From Limnohabitans sp. Rim8 (GTDB taxonomy: Bacteria; Pseudomonadota; Gammaproteobacteria; Burkholderiales; Burkholderiaceae_C): a stretch of DNA of 29,798 nt. Below, in pieces: positions 1 through 7,380 of this stretch; position 1 is the first letter of the stretch; the number at the start of each line of letters is the position of its first letter. The notes beneath the pieces are model-generated. The model was given only the letters and a program-made list of their open reading frames with translations. It did not search any database and was not told the DNA's origin. Made by a program: the position numbers and the translations under genes. The DNA is taken from the NCBI GenBank assembly GCA_945877725.1, contig CAMDXR010000004.1, forward strand, positions 1 to 29,798, read 5' to 3'.

Positions 1-1002
1 CGCCAAATGGGTCACACCCCAGTGCAAGCTCAAGACACGCCTGGTTTTATTGTCAACCACGCTGGCCGTGGGTACAGCACCGAAGCCCTGCGCATCGTGA
101 GTGAGGGCATCGCAGATTTCGCGACGATTGACCGCATCCTCAGAGACCAAGTCGGGTTCAAGTTGGGACCGTTCGAGCTGTTTGACCTGACGGCGCTGGA
201 CGTTTCACACCCTGTCATCGAGGCCATTTACCACCAATATTACGAAGAGCCACGTTACCGCCCGAATGTGATCACAGCCCAAAGATTGGCCGGTGGCGTG
301 GTGGGTAAGAAAGTAGGCGATGGTTTTTACAAATACATCAACGGTGCCGCCCAAATCCCGGCTGAACCACCCGTGCCCGTGGTCGAAAAAATGCCCCCCG
401 TGTGGGTATCGCCGCGTGCCTCAAGGCGTGCGGAGTTGCTGCAATTGCTAAAAGATTTGGGCGCGCAAATTGAAACAGGCGTATCGCCTTCGCCAGAGGC
501 CCTGACCTTGGTGGCCCCTCTGGGTTTTGACATCACCACCGTCGCGGTCGTCGAGCGCTTGGACCCGGCCCGCACCGTGGGCATCGACATGCTGATCGAC
601 GATGCTGCCACCAAACGTCGCGTTCTCGCCACCAACCCTGCCACTAGGGTGGACATGCGCGATGCGGCCCATGCTCTTTTTGCGCGGGATGGCAAGGCCG
701 TGTCCGTCATCCGCGACAGTGGCGGGTTTGTGACACAACGCGTGGTAGCCACCATCGTCAACATCGCTTCCGACATTTGCCAACAACGCATTTGTACACC
801 GCAAGATCTGGAGACGGCCGTGACATTGGGGCTGGCCTACCCGCTGGGCCCGTTGGCCATGGGCAACCGCTTTGGGCCCACCAACATCCTCGAAGTGTTG
901 TTTAACCTGCAGACCGTTTACGGTGACCCGCGCTATCGTCCCAGCCCCTGGTTGCGCCGTCGGGGTGCCATCGGCTTGTCTTTGATGCACACCGAAGAAT
1001 AA
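1..1002 (+). CDS. 3-hydroxyacyl-CoA dehydrogenase, 5'-truncated by the window edge
   Basis: The reading frame is open from base 1, so the gene starts outside the window and its NAD-binding Rossmann half is missing. What remains is the C-terminal half of a long-type (PaaH/PaaC-like) 3-hydroxyacyl-CoA dehydrogenase, which oxidises 3-hydroxyacyl-CoA to 3-ketoacyl-CoA with NAD+. The motif TPGFIVNH followed by LGPFELFDL and the GVVGKKVGDGFYKY segment mark the first 3HCDH helical domain (about residues 5-110). A second, degenerate copy (GGFVTQRVVA, then YPLGPLAMGNRFG) fills about residues 235-320, as in the roughly 500-residue family members. Only 2 bases separate it from the following crotonase, so the two are surely co-transcribed and catalyse neighbouring steps of beta-oxidation or phenylacetate-type degradation. 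Confidence 0.93.
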   Translation, partial: RQMGHTPVQAQDTPGFIVNHAGRGYSTEALRIVSEGIADFATIDRILRDQVGFKLGPFELFDLTALDVSHPVIEAIYHQYYEEPRYRPNVITAQRLAGGVVGKKVGDGFYKYINGAAQIPAEPPVPVVEKMPPVWVSPRASRRAELLQLLKDLGAQIETGVSPSPEALTLVAPLGFDITTVAVVERLDPARTVGIDMLIDDAATKRRVLATNPATRVDMRDAAHALFARDGKAVSVIRDSGGFVTQRVVATIVNIASDICQQRICTPQDLETAVTLGLAYPLGPLAMGNRFGPTNILEVLFNLQTVYGDPRYRPSPWLRRRGAIGLSLMHTEE

Positions 1003-1004
1003 AA

Positions 1005-1784
1005 ATGACCGCCCAACTGCTCAGCACCAGCGAGGGTCAGACCCTGATTCTGACCCTTAGCAATCCAGAATTTCGCAACGCACTGGGACCAGAAATGTAT
1101 GCCGCCGGGGTCGAAGCCCTGAGCGTTGCCGAATCAAGCCCCGAAGTGCGCAGCGTGATCATCACCGGGGCCAACGGCATCTTCAGTGCCGGAGGCAATT
1201 TGCAACGCTTACAAAATAACCGACAACTCCCTCCCGAAGTCCAGGCCCAAAGCATTGAGGGCCTGCACAACTGGATCGAGGCGATCCGAACCTTCCCCAA
1301 ACCAGTCATTGCCGCCATTGAAGGGCCTGCTGCTGGTGCCGGTTTTTCGCTGGCATTGTCATGCGACATGATCGTGGCCGCACGCAACAGCGTTTTCGTC
1401 ATGGCCTACAGCGGCATCGCACTTTCCCCTGATGGCGGTGGCAGCTGGAGCTTGTCGCGTTCGGTGCCGCGTCAACTGGCCACTGAACTGCTGATGTGTG
1501 GTGAACGCATCAGCGCCGAACGCCTGCATCAACTCGGCGTGGTCAATCGATTAACCGATGAAGGGCAAGCCATGCAGCAAGCGCTGACCTTGTGTGCACA
1601 ACTCAATGCCCGAGCGCCCAACGCCTTGACCAGTATCAAGGAGTTGTTGTCCGATGCAGATGCCAGCAGCCTTAACGCCCAACTGGCCCGCGAGCGCAAT
1701 CACTTTGTCAAGAACTTGCACCATCCGAATGCAGGCATTGGCATCAGCGCATTTTTAAGCAAACAAAAACCCGATTACAAATAA
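1005..1784 (+). CDS. Crotonase-family enoyl-CoA hydratase/isomerase (PaaG or alternative oxepin-CoA hydrolase type)
   Basis: A 259-residue crotonase-fold protein. The oxyanion-hole segments are visible as FSAGGNLQ near residues 60-67 and GPAAGAGFSLALSCD near 107-121. The two glutamates that catalyse hydration in classical enoyl-CoA hydratase are absent: Ser115 and Tyr135 occupy the aligned positions. An aspartate (D143, in SPDGGGS) is present as in PaaG-type isomerases and dehalogenase-like crotonases. From memory, the overall sequence resembles the Burkholderiales proteins annotated as 'oxepin-CoA hydrolase, alternative type', so a role in phenylacetyl-CoA ring-opening or double-bond isomerisation is more likely than simple hydration. 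It starts 2 bases after the dehydrogenase stop. The fold is sure, the exact substrate is not. Confidence 0.9.
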   Translation: MTAQLLSTSEGQTLILTLSNPEFRNALGPEMYAAGVEALSVAESSPEVRSVIITGANGIFSAGGNLQRLQNNRQLPPEVQAQSIEGLHNWIEAIRTFPKPVIAAIEGPAAGAGFSLALSCDMIVAARNSVFVMAYSGIALSPDGGGSWSLSRSVPRQLATELLMCGERISAERLHQLGVVNRLTDEGQAMQQALTLCAQLNARAPNALTSIKELLSDADASSLNAQLARERNHFVKNLHHPNAGIGISAFLSKQKPDYK

Positions 1785-1841
1785 GTCAACTGGTCCCCCA
1801 GGCGACAAAAATCCGATTCCCAGTCACTCATAGGACAGCTC

Positions 1842-2561
1842 ATGGATGAACCGATTCTGACAATGGAGGAAAGAGAAGCCATCAACGCGGGGCGTTGGTT
1901 CTCCACACTTTCACCTTCACTTCGTCACGACATACTTCGATGCGCTTACGTCAAACGCCACAAGGATGGCGACATGCTCGCTGCACGGGGAGATCCGCCA
2001 GAACAATGGATCGCCTGTGCCAAGGGAGCCGTGCGAGTCAGTTCAACATCGGTGTCAGGCAAGCAAATCACATTGACCTACGTGGAACCGGGCATCTGGT
2101 TTGGGGACGTATCGATCTTCGACGGAGACCGCCGCACACACGACTGTTATGCACACGGCGAAACCACCACCTTGAACGTCGCCAAATCGGATTTCAAAAA
2201 AATCCTGTCGCAACATGTCGAATTTTCCGAAGCCATGCTGCGCCTCCAAGCACGCCGAATTCGGCAACTTTATGGTTTGGTGGAAGACCTGAACACCCTG
2301 CCCTTGCGTGCCCGACTGGCCAAGCAACTCAACCACTTGCTACGCAGTTATGGTGTACCCAGTTTGTCCGACGCCAAGGCGATTCGCATCAGCTTGCAAC
2401 TGGCGCAAGAAGAACTGGCCCAATTGTTGGGTGCATCACGGCAACGGGTCAACCAAGAGCTCAAGCAAATGGAGCGCGAGCAAATCATTCGCATCGAACC
2501 TGGTGGACTGGTGGTGCTGGACCGGGATGCCCTGCTGCTCATCGTGAACGCAGACCATTGA
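1842..2561 (+). CDS. Crp/Fnr-family transcriptional regulator
   Basis: A 239-residue regulator with an N-terminal cyclic-nucleotide-binding-type beta barrel (about residues 20-140, including the WIACAKGAVRV and GIWFGDVSIFDG strands), a long dimer helix (about 140-165) and a C-terminal winged helix-turn-helix. The recognition region is LAQEELAQLLGASRQRVNQEL. No Fnr-type N-terminal cysteine cluster is seen, so it is not an oxygen sensor of that class, and its effector is unknown. The start is supported by AGGA six bases upstream of the ATG. Because it sits inside the acyl-CoA gene block on the same strand, it probably controls that block, but no operator was identified. Confidence 0.92.
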   Translation: MDEPILTMEEREAINAGRWFSTLSPSLRHDILRCAYVKRHKDGDMLAARGDPPEQWIACAKGAVRVSSTSVSGKQITLTYVEPGIWFGDVSIFDGDRRTHDCYAHGETTTLNVAKSDFKKILSQHVEFSEAMLRLQARRIRQLYGLVEDLNTLPLRARLAKQLNHLLRSYGVPSLSDAKAIRISLQLAQEELAQLLGASRQRVNQELKQMEREQIIRIEPGGLVVLDRDALLLIVNADH

Positions 2562-2583
2562 TTGCTTCTGCGTCAGACCTCCA

Positions 2584-2606
2584 CCCGCTGATGTCAGCGG
2601 GCATTT
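2584..2606 (+). terminator. Possible weak hairpin between the regulator and kinase genes
   Basis: CCCGCTG and CAGCGGG form a perfect 7-bp stem around a 4-base loop (2584-2590 with 2595-2601). It is followed by only a short CATTTA tract instead of a run of T, so it may attenuate transcription or protect the 3' end of the upstream message, but it does not qualify as a good intrinsic terminator. Confidence 0.3.
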
Positions 2607-2624
2607 ACGCAACACGGTGAACCC

Positions 2625-3710
2625 ATGAGCGATTTTGACCATTTCATGGGAACCCGCCCTGTCACGGGCACCCACATTTTCGACATCGAAGCCCTCGAAA
2701 ACTGGCTAAAAGTACATTTGCATGGCTTTTCAGGACCTTTGAGCGTTGAAATGTTCAAAGGCGGTCAATCCAATCCCACCTACAAACTCATCACGCCATC
2801 GCGTCAATACGTGATGCGGGCCAAGCCTGGCCCGGTTGCCAAACTGCTGCCCTCAGCCCACGCCATTGAGCGAGAGTTTGCGGTCATGACGGGGCTCCAA
2901 GGGACCGATGTGCCTGTGGCCGAGATGCATGTGCTGTGCGACGATGAATCCATCATCGGACGGGCTTTTTATGTCATGGAGTTTGTCCAAGGCCGCGTGC
3001 TGTGGGACCAATCGCTGCCCGGCATGAACCCGGCAGACCGTGCTGCCATTTACGACGAAATGAACCGCGTTCTGGCGGCTTTGCACAAGGTCAACTACGC
3101 CGAACGTGGACTGGGCAGTTACGGCAAACCGGGCAACTACATCGAACGTCAAATCGGTCGCTGGAGCAAACAATACCAAGCCTCAGTGACCCAGCCGATT
3201 CCAGAAATGGACCAGTTAATGGCTTGGTTGCCTGCACACATTCCAGCCAGCGCCAAAGATGACACGCTGGTCAGCATCGTGCATGGCGACTACCGACTTG
3301 ATAACCTGATGTTCCATCCTACCGAAGCCCGCGTGCTGGCCGTGCTTGACTGGGAACTGTCCACTCTGGGCCACCCACTGGCCGATTTCAGCTACCACTG
3401 CATGGCCTGGCACATCAGCCCCGGCACCTTCCGAGGCATTGGGGGCCTGGATTTACCGGCACTGGGCATTCCGTCAGAAGCCGCCTACATCCGTCGCTAT
3501 TGCGATCGGACCGGCTTCACCACGCCCGAAATTTTGGCCAAAGACTGGAACTTCTACCTCGCCTACAACATGTTCCGCATTGCGGCCATCTTGCAGGGCA
3601 TTGCCAAGCGCGTCGAAGACGGCACGGCATCCAGTGACCAAGCCAAGGCCTCCGGGTCTGGCGCACGACCCATGGCCGAGTTGGCTTGGGGCTTTGCTTG
3701 CAAAGCCTGA
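2625..3710 (+). CDS. APH-fold phosphotransferase, ACAD10/11 kinase-domain type
   Basis: A 361-residue aminoglycoside-phosphotransferase-fold kinase. The catalytic loop HGDYRLDN lies at residues 220-227 (Asp222 catalytic, Asn227 metal-binding) and the second metal-binding aspartate is in DWE at 242. The nucleotide-binding N-lobe includes GGQSNPTY and a YVMRAKPG strand supplying the lysine. This subfamily matches the kinase half of human ACAD10/ACAD11 and LvaA of Pseudomonas levulinate catabolism, which phosphorylate 4-hydroxyacyl-CoA. The next gene, 43 bases downstream, encodes the matching acyl-CoA dehydrogenase, so together they form a split ACAD10/11. Antibiotic modification is an unlikely alternative given this context. 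The start has GGTGA a few bases upstream. Confidence 0.92.
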   Translation: MSDFDHFMGTRPVTGTHIFDIEALENWLKVHLHGFSGPLSVEMFKGGQSNPTYKLITPSRQYVMRAKPGPVAKLLPSAHAIEREFAVMTGLQGTDVPVAEMHVLCDDESIIGRAFYVMEFVQGRVLWDQSLPGMNPADRAAIYDEMNRVLAALHKVNYAERGLGSYGKPGNYIERQIGRWSKQYQASVTQPIPEMDQLMAWLPAHIPASAKDDTLVSIVHGDYRLDNLMFHPTEARVLAVLDWELSTLGHPLADFSYHCMAWHISPGTFRGIGGLDLPALGIPSEAAYIRRYCDRTGFTTPEILAKDWNFYLAYNMFRIAAILQGIAKRVEDGTASSDQAKASGSGARPMAELAWGFACKA

Positions 3711-3753
3711 TTATTTAGCAACGCCCTTTTACAAAGAATCAAGGAGATAGACC

Positions 3754-5013
3754 ATGGATTTTGAATACACCCCCAAGGTCAAAGAGATGCAGGCCCGCTT
3801 GCTGGCCTTCATGGACGAGCACGTTTACCCCAATGAAGCGCGGTTCTTTGAAGAAATTGCCGAAAACCGTGCCAAGGGCAACGCCTGGATTCCAACCAAA
3901 ATCGTTGAAGAGCTGAAACCCAAAGCCCGAGCTGCCGGGCTTTGGAACCTGTTTCTCCCCAAATCTAAGCGTGCGCCACAAGGTTTATCCAACCTTGAAT
4001 ACGCGCCCATGTGCGAGATCATGGGCAGGGTGCCGTTTGCGGCCGAAGTGTTCAACTGCTCTGCACCCGACACCGGCAACATGGAAACCCTGGAACGTTA
4101 CGCCAGCGAAGCACTGAAAGACCAGTGGCTCGAACCGCTTCTGCGCAGCGAAATCCGCTCGGCCTTTCTCATGACCGAACCCGATGTGGCCTCTTCCGAT
4201 GCCACCAACATCGAATGCGAGATCCGCCGTGACGGTAACGACTACGTCATCAATGGCCGCAAATGGTGGTCATCGGGTGCCGGTGACCCTCGCTGTGCGG
4301 TCTACATCGTGATGGGCAAAACCGACCCTGAAGCGGGTCGCCACCAACAACAATCCATGATTGTGGTGCCTGCCAACACCCCCGGGATCACGGTCGTGCG
4401 CGCGCTGTCCGTCTTTGGCTACGACGATGCACCGCATGGGCACATGGAAGTCGTCCTCAAAAACGTGCGCGTGCCCGCAGAAAACATCTTGTTGGGTGAA
4501 GGCCGTGGCTTTGAAATTGCTCAGGGACGCTTAGGCCCTGGCCGTATTCACCACTGCATGCGGTCTATCGGCATTGCCGAACGTGCGCTCGAGTTGATGT
4601 GCCACAGGTTGAATACTCGGATCGCTTTCGGCCGCGAAGTGTCACGTCAAACCGTCTGGCAAGAGCGTATTGCCGAGGCCCGTTGCATGATTGAGCAAGC
4701 CCGACTGCTCACCCTCAAAGCCGCCTACATGATGGACACCGTGGGGAACAAAATCGCCAAAGCCGAGATTGCAATGATCAAAATCGTGGCCCCCAACATG
4801 GCCTGCCAGATCATCGATTGGGCCATTCAGGCCCACGGCGGCGGCGGTGTCTCACAAGACTTCCCGCTGGCCTATGCGTATGCCGCCCAACGCACCTTGC
4901 GCTTGGCCGACGGACCGGACGAAGTGCATCGCAACTCGCTGGCCAAACTGGAATTGGCTCGCCAATTGGTGATTCCCGGAGATTTGAACATGCCCATCAC
5001 GCGCGGCGGCTGA
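3754..5013 (+). CDS. Acyl-CoA dehydrogenase, ACAD10/11 type
   Basis: A 419-residue FAD-dependent acyl-CoA dehydrogenase with the N-terminal helical domain (about 1-135), the beta domain (AFLMTEPDVASSDATN, then INGRKWWSSGA) and the C-terminal helical domain ending in QAHGGGGVSQDFPLAYAYA and LADGPDEVHRNSLAKLEL. The DGPDEVH end motif is characteristic of the ACAD10/11 branch instead of the short-chain branch with YEGTSEI. Adjacent to an APH-fold kinase, it is expected to act on 4-phosphoacyl-CoA, eliminating phosphate to give an enoyl-CoA, or simply to dehydrogenate long or branched acyl-CoA. A strong ribosome site (AAGGAG, 7 bases before ATG) fixes the start. A perfect intrinsic terminator lies 22 bases after the stop. 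Confidence 0.94.
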   Translation: MDFEYTPKVKEMQARLLAFMDEHVYPNEARFFEEIAENRAKGNAWIPTKIVEELKPKARAAGLWNLFLPKSKRAPQGLSNLEYAPMCEIMGRVPFAAEVFNCSAPDTGNMETLERYASEALKDQWLEPLLRSEIRSAFLMTEPDVASSDATNIECEIRRDGNDYVINGRKWWSSGAGDPRCAVYIVMGKTDPEAGRHQQQSMIVVPANTPGITVVRALSVFGYDDAPHGHMEVVLKNVRVPAENILLGEGRGFEIAQGRLGPGRIHHCMRSIGIAERALELMCHRLNTRIAFGREVSRQTVWQERIAEARCMIEQARLLTLKAAYMMDTVGNKIAKAEIAMIKIVAPNMACQIIDWAIQAHGGGGVSQDFPLAYAYAAQRTLRLADGPDEVHRNSLAKLELARQLVIPGDLNMPITRGG

Positions 5014-5034
5014 TCTTTTTAACCCGCCTAGCCT

Positions 5035-5062
5035 ACGGCCTGCACACGCAGGCCGTTTTTTT
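5035..5062 (+). terminator. Strong intrinsic terminator after the acyl-CoA dehydrogenase
   Basis: A perfect 9-bp stem (5035-5043 with 5048-5056, ACGGCCTGC against GCAGGCCGT) closes a 4-base ACAC loop and runs directly into seven T residues (5056-5062). It ends the acyl-CoA operon and separates it from the glutathione S-transferase gene. Confidence 0.92.
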
Positions 5063-5104
5063 GGGATGATCACTCCCTTTGTTACCCCCATTGAGACAGC
5101 TCCC

Positions 5105-5797
5105 ATGATTGACCTCTACACATGGCCCACACCGAATGGCCACAAAATTCACATCCTGCTGGAAGAACTCGGCCTGCCCTACAAGGTCCATGCGGTCGAT
5201 ATCGGCAAAGGTGAGCAGTTCAAGCCGAAATTTCTGAAAATCAGCCCAAACAACAAGATTCCAGCCTTGGTCGACGCCGATGGCCCAGAGGGGAAACCCA
5301 TTGCGCTGTTCGAGTCGGGCGCCATCATGCTTTACCTTGCGGCCAAAACTGGGCGTTTTCTGCCCGCCACCGACCGGGCCAAATACGATGTTTTGCAATG
5401 GCTCATGTTCCAGATGGGCGGCCTGGGACCCATGCTGGGCCAAGCCCACCATTTCAGAATTTATGCCCCCGAAAAAATTGACTACGCCGTGAACCGTTAC
5501 ACCAACGAGGCCAAACGGCTTTATGGCGTACTGGACCAGCAACTCAAGTCCAAGCAATGGATTGCGGGCGGCGAATACTCCATCGCCGACATGGCCATCT
5601 TCCCCTGGCTGCGCAGCTGGCAAAACCAGGGCATTGACTGGACGGACTACCCCCACCTGAAAGCCTGGTTTGACCGGATCGGTCAACGTCCGGCCGTCCA
5701 AAAGGCGGTGCTCGTCTTGGCCGATGCAAGAAAGCCCCTGACCGACCCCAAAGCCCACCAGACACTGTTTGGTTCGGATCAGTACAAGAAACGCTGA
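5105..5797 (+). CDS. Glutathione S-transferase family protein (YfcG/YghU-like)
   Basis: A 230-residue GST. The thioredoxin-fold N-terminal domain begins MIDLYTWPTPNGHKIHILLEE, with the T-P-N segment at the glutathione-activating position as in bacterial Nu-class enzymes such as YfcG. ISPNNKIPALVD supplies the cis-proline, and FESGAIMLYLA the glutathione gamma-glutamyl contact (E-S). The helical C-terminal domain contains YSIADMAIFPWLR, the usual N-capping box. Nu-class enzymes act as disulfide reductases or peroxidases using glutathione, and this one is likely cytosolic. I chose the ATG at 5105 over an in-frame ATG at 5066 because family members start at MIDLYTWPTPN and the upstream ATG lies immediately after the terminator. 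Confidence 0.93.
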   Translation: MIDLYTWPTPNGHKIHILLEELGLPYKVHAVDIGKGEQFKPKFLKISPNNKIPALVDADGPEGKPIALFESGAIMLYLAAKTGRFLPATDRAKYDVLQWLMFQMGGLGPMLGQAHHFRIYAPEKIDYAVNRYTNEAKRLYGVLDQQLKSKQWIAGGEYSIADMAIFPWLRSWQNQGIDWTDYPHLKAWFDRIGQRPAVQKAVLVLADARKPLTDPKAHQTLFGSDQYKKR

Positions 5798-5862
5798 GGC
5801 ACAAGACTTTTTTGGCCAAACACCCCAGAACGGGCCCATTTGAGCGTTAGAATATCGTCTGT

Positions 5863-5939
5863 CGGAGCGTAGCGCAGCCTGGTAGCGCATCTGCTTTGGG
5901 AGCAGAGGGTCGCGAGTTCGAATCCCGCCGCTCCGACCA
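5863..5939 (+). tRNA. tRNA-Pro (anticodon TGG)
   Basis: A 77-base cloverleaf can be folded by eye. The acceptor stem is CGGAGCG with CGCTCCG, followed by the discriminator A and encoded CCA. The anticodon stem TCTGC/GCAGA surrounds the loop TTTGGGA with anticodon TGG at 5897-5899. The T-arm carries GTTCGAATC. A TAGAAT hexamer 9 bases upstream of the 5' end (5848-5853) may be the promoter -10 element. No clear -35 was seen. Confidence 0.97.
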
Positions 5940-6001
5940 TTTCCCTGTATCGCAACGGGAAATTATTCAAGACTAAATGTTGTTTTCAACGTTTCAATTA
6001 A

Positions 6002-6030
6002 AAAAGGCCCGTTGGGGCCTTTTCTGTTTC
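6002..6030 (+). terminator. Intrinsic terminator between the two tRNA genes
   Basis: AAAAGGCCC (6002-6010) pairs with GGGCCTTTT (6015-6023) around a GTTG loop, and the T-rich tail TTTTCTGTTT follows. It ends the tRNA-Pro transcript 63 bases after the gene. The tRNA-Arg gene begins only a few bases later, so the T-rich tail runs almost to its 5' end. Confidence 0.8.
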
Positions 6031-6036
6031 CGGTAT

Positions 6037-6113
6037 CTGCCCGTAGCTCAGTTGGATAGAGCAACAGCCTTCTAAGCTGTGGGTCACAGGTTCGATCCCT
6101 GTCGGGCAGACCA
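6037..6113 (+). tRNA. tRNA-Arg (anticodon TCT)
   Basis: A 77-base cloverleaf with acceptor stem CTGCCCG pairing with CGGGCAG, discriminator A and encoded CCA. The D-arm is GCTCAGTTGGATAGAGC. The anticodon stem ACAGC/GCTGT encloses CTTCTAA with anticodon TCT at 6071-6073. The T-arm ACAGG-TTCGATC-CCTGT is perfect. It reads AGA and AGG codons. It converges on fliS, whose stop codon is 15 bases away. Confidence 0.97.
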
Positions 6114-6128
6114 CCCTACCAACGCTGC

Positions 6129-6551
6129 TCAGTTTGAATAATGGGTCTTACGGCTGGTGTCGGTCAACAAGCTGGGCAATGTTTGCCAAGCTTGAGAAAT
6201 ATCAACGATCAAGCTTTTCACCTCTTCCAGCGCCACCAAATCATTGTGTGCATTGATATGGAAGAGACGGCGAGTGACGTACGAATAAAGCTCATTCAGG
6301 TTTTGAGCCAATTCGCCACCTCGCTCAAAATCCAACGCGCCCTGCAAACCCACCACGATGCGGCCAGCACGGGACAAGGCCTTGGACTTGTCTTCGATGG
6401 ATTTGTTCTGGATATGGCCCCTCGCGGACGCAAGGCTTTCAATCAGCCCGTCAAACAACATCTGAATCAACTGAATGTTGTCAGCGGTGGCAACCCCCGT
6501 GACGACCTGAACAGAACCATAGCTTTCAGCGAATTTTGAATACGAACGCAT
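6129..6551 (-). CDS. fliS: Flagellar filament chaperone FliS
   Basis: A 140-residue all-helical protein with the FliS signature ADNIQLIQMLFDGLIESLASA near residues 23-43 and the flagellin-binding core through LNELYSYVTRRLFHINAHNDLVALEEVKSLI. FliS binds the C-terminal disordered region of unpolymerised flagellin in the cytoplasm and delivers it to the FlhA export gate. No fliD or fliC is beside it. The start ATG has AAGGGG eight bases upstream. A well-formed sigma-28 promoter lies at 6585-6611, so it can be expressed as a late gene independently of the flhA operon lying upstream on the same strand. C-terminal family members often continue with fliT, but here a tRNA follows. Confidence 0.95.
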   Translation of the reverse strand: MRSYSKFAESYGSVQVVTGVATADNIQLIQMLFDGLIESLASARGHIQNKSIEDKSKALSRAGRIVVGLQGALDFERGGELAQNLNELYSYVTRRLFHINAHNDLVALEEVKSLIVDISQAWQTLPSLLTDTSRKTHYSN

Positions 6552-6584
6552 GGATGAGACCCCTTGACTGCTTGAGTATTAGAG

Positions 6585-6611
6585 GAATCGGCAGGCCCCG
6601 CTAAAACTTGA
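6585..6611 (-). promoter_or_regulatory. Sigma-28 (FliA) promoter of fliS
   Basis: Read on the minus strand, TCAAGTTT (-35, beginning at 6611) is followed after 11 bases by GCCGATTC (-10, ending at 6585), which matches the enterobacterial FliA consensus TAAAGTTT-N11-GCCGATAA at 13 of 16 positions with exact spacing. It lies 34 bases upstream of the fliS start codon, giving a short leader. Confidence 0.8.
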
Positions 6612-6651
6612 GCCGACTGGCGTTACTTTTTGGTATCCCGCGTATGTCCCT

Positions 6652-7380
6652 TCAGAGATTGGCTTTGGATGCGCCGGATGCCACGGCGACGCCAGTCGCA
6701 AGATTGCTGGCCGAATTCCCTGTGCCCAATGCTTTTTGGGCCTCATCAACAGGGGCCACTTTGGGCATTAACCAGTCCGATAAGGGGCCGCCGACTTCCA
6801 ACTGGGTCTTGCTGAATAAAAACAGGCCGGCTTCATCCATGGAGGCACGAAGCGGCTCCCATTGGGTCTCGGGTGTCTGAGAAGCACTCAAGCCACATTG
6901 GTACAAGGCATTGGCCTGGGCAGAGGGTATCCAAGACTCGACCTGCCCCTTGGAGGTGGTCACCACCTTGGTATTGAGCGGTTCACCCGACATGCCGCGC
7001 TGACCATCTTTGAAACCCTCTTGGTAGAGGGCTTCAATGTGCTTGGACAAGACAACCTGGTATTGATTTCTCAGCTCCGCAAGGGTCTGATCATCCAGGC
7101 CTTCGTTGCCCCTTCCGATCATCGTGTCCCAGAGTTTTCTGGAAGAAAGGCCCATGAAAGGGGCCGTGGATCGGGTCGATTTTTCAGACAAGGTGGTCAT
7201 CACCTTGCGGGTTTCTTTTTCGATTTGATTGACTCTGTCTATCAAATAGATGATCAACACCAGTATCAGCAACAAGCCGATGGCAATCAGGGCGTTGACC
7301 AAGGCGTCCATACGGGCATCTTTAGGCAGAAGGGTTCGTGTTTCCCGGCGTTCCGGTACCAGAACCCTCTGACTCACCAT
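6652..7380 (-). CDS. Single-pass membrane protein of unknown function in the flhA-fliA operon
   Basis: About 242 residues. I do not recognise the family. After a basic N-terminal stretch comes one strongly hydrophobic helix (about residues 26-46, beginning LVNALIAIGLLLILVL), then a charged, probably coiled segment (RVNQIEKETRKVM) and a soluble domain with SSRKLWDTMIGRG, EGFKDGQRGMSG and a single cysteine in LYQCGLSAS. The ATG at 7380 is chosen because AAGGTG lies six bases upstream. An ATG at 7422 would lengthen the overlap with the preceding gene to 101 bases, and one at 7311 would leave a 10-base gap without a ribosome site. It lies downstream of fliA on the same strand and overlaps the preceding unknown gene, so a flagellar or motility role is inferred from context only. 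Confidence 0.75.
   Translation of the reverse strand: MVSQRVLVPERRETRTLLPKDARMDALVNALIAIGLLLILVLIIYLIDRVNQIEKETRKVMTTLSEKSTRSTAPFMGLSSRKLWDTMIGRGNEGLDDQTLAELRNQYQVVLSKHIEALYQEGFKDGQRGMSGEPLNTKVVTTSKGQVESWIPSAQANALYQCGLSASQTPETQWEPLRASMDEAGLFLFSKTQLEVGGPLSDWLMPKVAPVDEAQKALGTGNSASNLATGVAVASGASKANL

Noticed and set aside
1895..2620. 241-codon plus-strand frame overlapping the Crp/Fnr gene
   Set aside because: It lies in another frame of the same strand, is Arg/Thr/His-rich and lacks a family. The Crp/Fnr frame has clear domains and a ribosome site.
2625..3710. Aminoglycoside resistance phosphotransferase
   Set aside because: The fold is shared, but the sequence and its acyl-CoA dehydrogenase neighbour place it in the ACAD10/11 kinase branch.
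5033..5890. Long minus-strand open frame (285 codons) opposite the glutathione S-transferase
   Set aside because: It runs through the terminator, the full GST gene and part of tRNA-Pro, and its translation is rich in Gly/Val/Phe/Gln without any recognisable domain. It is a mirror of GC-biased codons in the real gene.
5939..5963. Hairpin ATTTCCC/GGGAAAT directly after tRNA-Pro
   Set aside because: The 7-bp stem has an 11-base loop and no T run. The real terminator is the GGCCC hairpin at 6002-6023. It may only help 3' processing.
5863..6113. tRNA pair as an attachment site for an integrated element
   Set aside because: No integrase, no duplicated tRNA 3' end and no change of gene style. The region simply divides metabolic and flagellar genes.
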